Assembly (NCBI GenBank): GCA_916610825.1 | Contig: OU744448.1 | Location: 21,307,032 to 21,371,031 of the forward strand | Direction: 5' to 3' | Origin: Haliclystus octoradiatus | Lineage: Eukaryota; Cnidaria; Staurozoa; Stauromedusae; Haliclystidae | Length of the DNA: 64,000 nucleotides | Translations under genes and position numbers: made by a program | Notes under the pieces: generated by a model | Database searches by the model: none | Seen by the model: the letters and a program-made list of their open reading frames with translations, nothing else | Told to the model about the DNA's origin: nothing | Shown: piece by piece, positions 63,570 through 64,000 of the stretch | Position numbering within the stretch: position 1 is the stretch's first letter | Layout: each line of letters begins with the position of its first letter

Positions 63570-64000
63570 ATGGCTGAGTCCGGTGAGTTTTCCAAGCCTG
63601 GTCCGCTGGTGTTTGATGCATCAGCTGCAGAAAATTGGCGAAAATTTATGATGAGATTTGACATCTACATGATTGCCAAAGAAAAAGATGGAAAGCCTGA
63701 TAAACTCAAGGTGAACATGCTCCTAAACTTCGCTGGTCCTGCTGCCATCGAAGAGTACAGCCACTTTACGTATGGCATAGGTGAAGACAAAAATAACTAT
63801 GAAGTTGTTTGCAGAAAATTTGAGCTTTTATGCAAAGGAGCAAGAAATGTTATTTATGATCGTTTTGTGTTTTTCAATCGTTGTCAGTTAGAAGGTGAGC
63901 GCATTGATGCTTTTGTGAGTGAATTGAAGAGATTAGCAATAAATTGTGAATTTGCAAATTTGAAAGATTCTCTTGTGAGAGATAGAATTGTTGGTGGAGT
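63570..64000 (+). CDS. Gypsy-like retrotransposon Gag, 5' part (runs off the window)
   Basis: Open from ATG 63570 to the window end (143 codons). The frame starts MAESGEFSKPGPLVFD. It carries ENWRKFMMRFDIYM, then YDRFVFFNRCQLEGERIDAF, FVSELKRLAINCEF and LVRDRIVGG. This F-x-R-x-Q-xx-GE-xx-D-x-F-xx-L-xx-L-A-xx-C...L-x-RDRIV-x-G pattern is the Retrotrans_gag capsid region of Mag/SURL-type Gypsy elements. The 30-base leader after the primer-binding site fits. No stop is seen, so this copy may be younger than the others. It lies 3' of COQ6 exon 6, probably in a COQ6 intron. Confidence 0.8.
   Translation, partial: MAESGEFSKPGPLVFDASAAENWRKFMMRFDIYMIAKEKDGKPDKLKVNMLLNFAGPAAIEEYSHFTYGIGEDKNNYEVVCRKFELLCKGARNVIYDRFVFFNRCQLEGERIDAFVSELKRLAINCEFANLKDSLVRDRIVGG

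Overview
The window is AT-rich animal (metazoan) nuclear DNA. Genes are split by GT-AG introns of roughly 0.4 to 11 kb, conserved animal protein families are present, and the space between exons is packed with transposon debris. The species cannot be named from sequence alone. An invertebrate is likely, because gene spacing is compact and the repeats are a mixture of small palindromic DNA transposons, CR1/L2/jockey-like LINE fragments and short-LTR Gypsy-like pieces.

Genes, left to right. (1) 288-3491 (+): last three coding exons of the splicing factor YJU2 (CCDC94); the 5' exons lie before the window. (2) 7109-7681 (+): an intronless ORF whose C-terminal half looks like a GIY-YIG-type domain; no named family recognised. 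(3) 13121-15472 (+): a two-exon Noc/Elbow/ZNF703-503 (NET family) zinc-finger repressor, with a perfect Pbx-Meis-type site about 375 bp upstream. (4) 38544-22581 (-): a complete five-exon D-glutamate cyclase (DGLUCY), reconstructed as 638 aa with all splice phases agreeing; its first intron is 11.2 kb and contains two dead LINEs and a large palindrome. (5) 49279-47988 (-): complete two-exon COMMD1 (187 aa). (6) 49622-61568 and beyond (+): first six exons of the ubiquinone-biosynthesis monooxygenase COQ6. COMMD1 and COQ6 are head-to-head with 342 bp between their start codons, so they probably share a promoter.

Repeats. The most striking is a 5.64-kb element at 38648-44291 with about 700-bp terminal inverted repeats and a perfect 9-bp target-site duplication, inserted about 100 bp upstream of the DGLUCY start codon. 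It is followed at once by a second large nested palindrome (about 44915-47785). Two hAT-like elements with 8-bp duplications (42272-43116 and 45932-46799) sit in these structures, and a third small hAT-type MITE (60423-60596) is in a COQ6 intron. A family of short palindromic elements built from the octamer TCATGAAC recurs in at least seven places. Other items are an 873-bp TTAA-flanked palindrome (28875-29747), a 1.74-kb TA-flanked element (54058-55795), a 335-bp ATT microsatellite, a 100-bp tandem array, tRNA-like SINE heads, and inverted junctions between Gypsy-like fragments.

Functionally the conserved genes are unlinked housekeeping or developmental genes: splicing, transcriptional repression, mitochondrial D-glutamate removal, endosomal sorting/copper and ubiquinone synthesis. 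No operon or defence-type cluster was seen.
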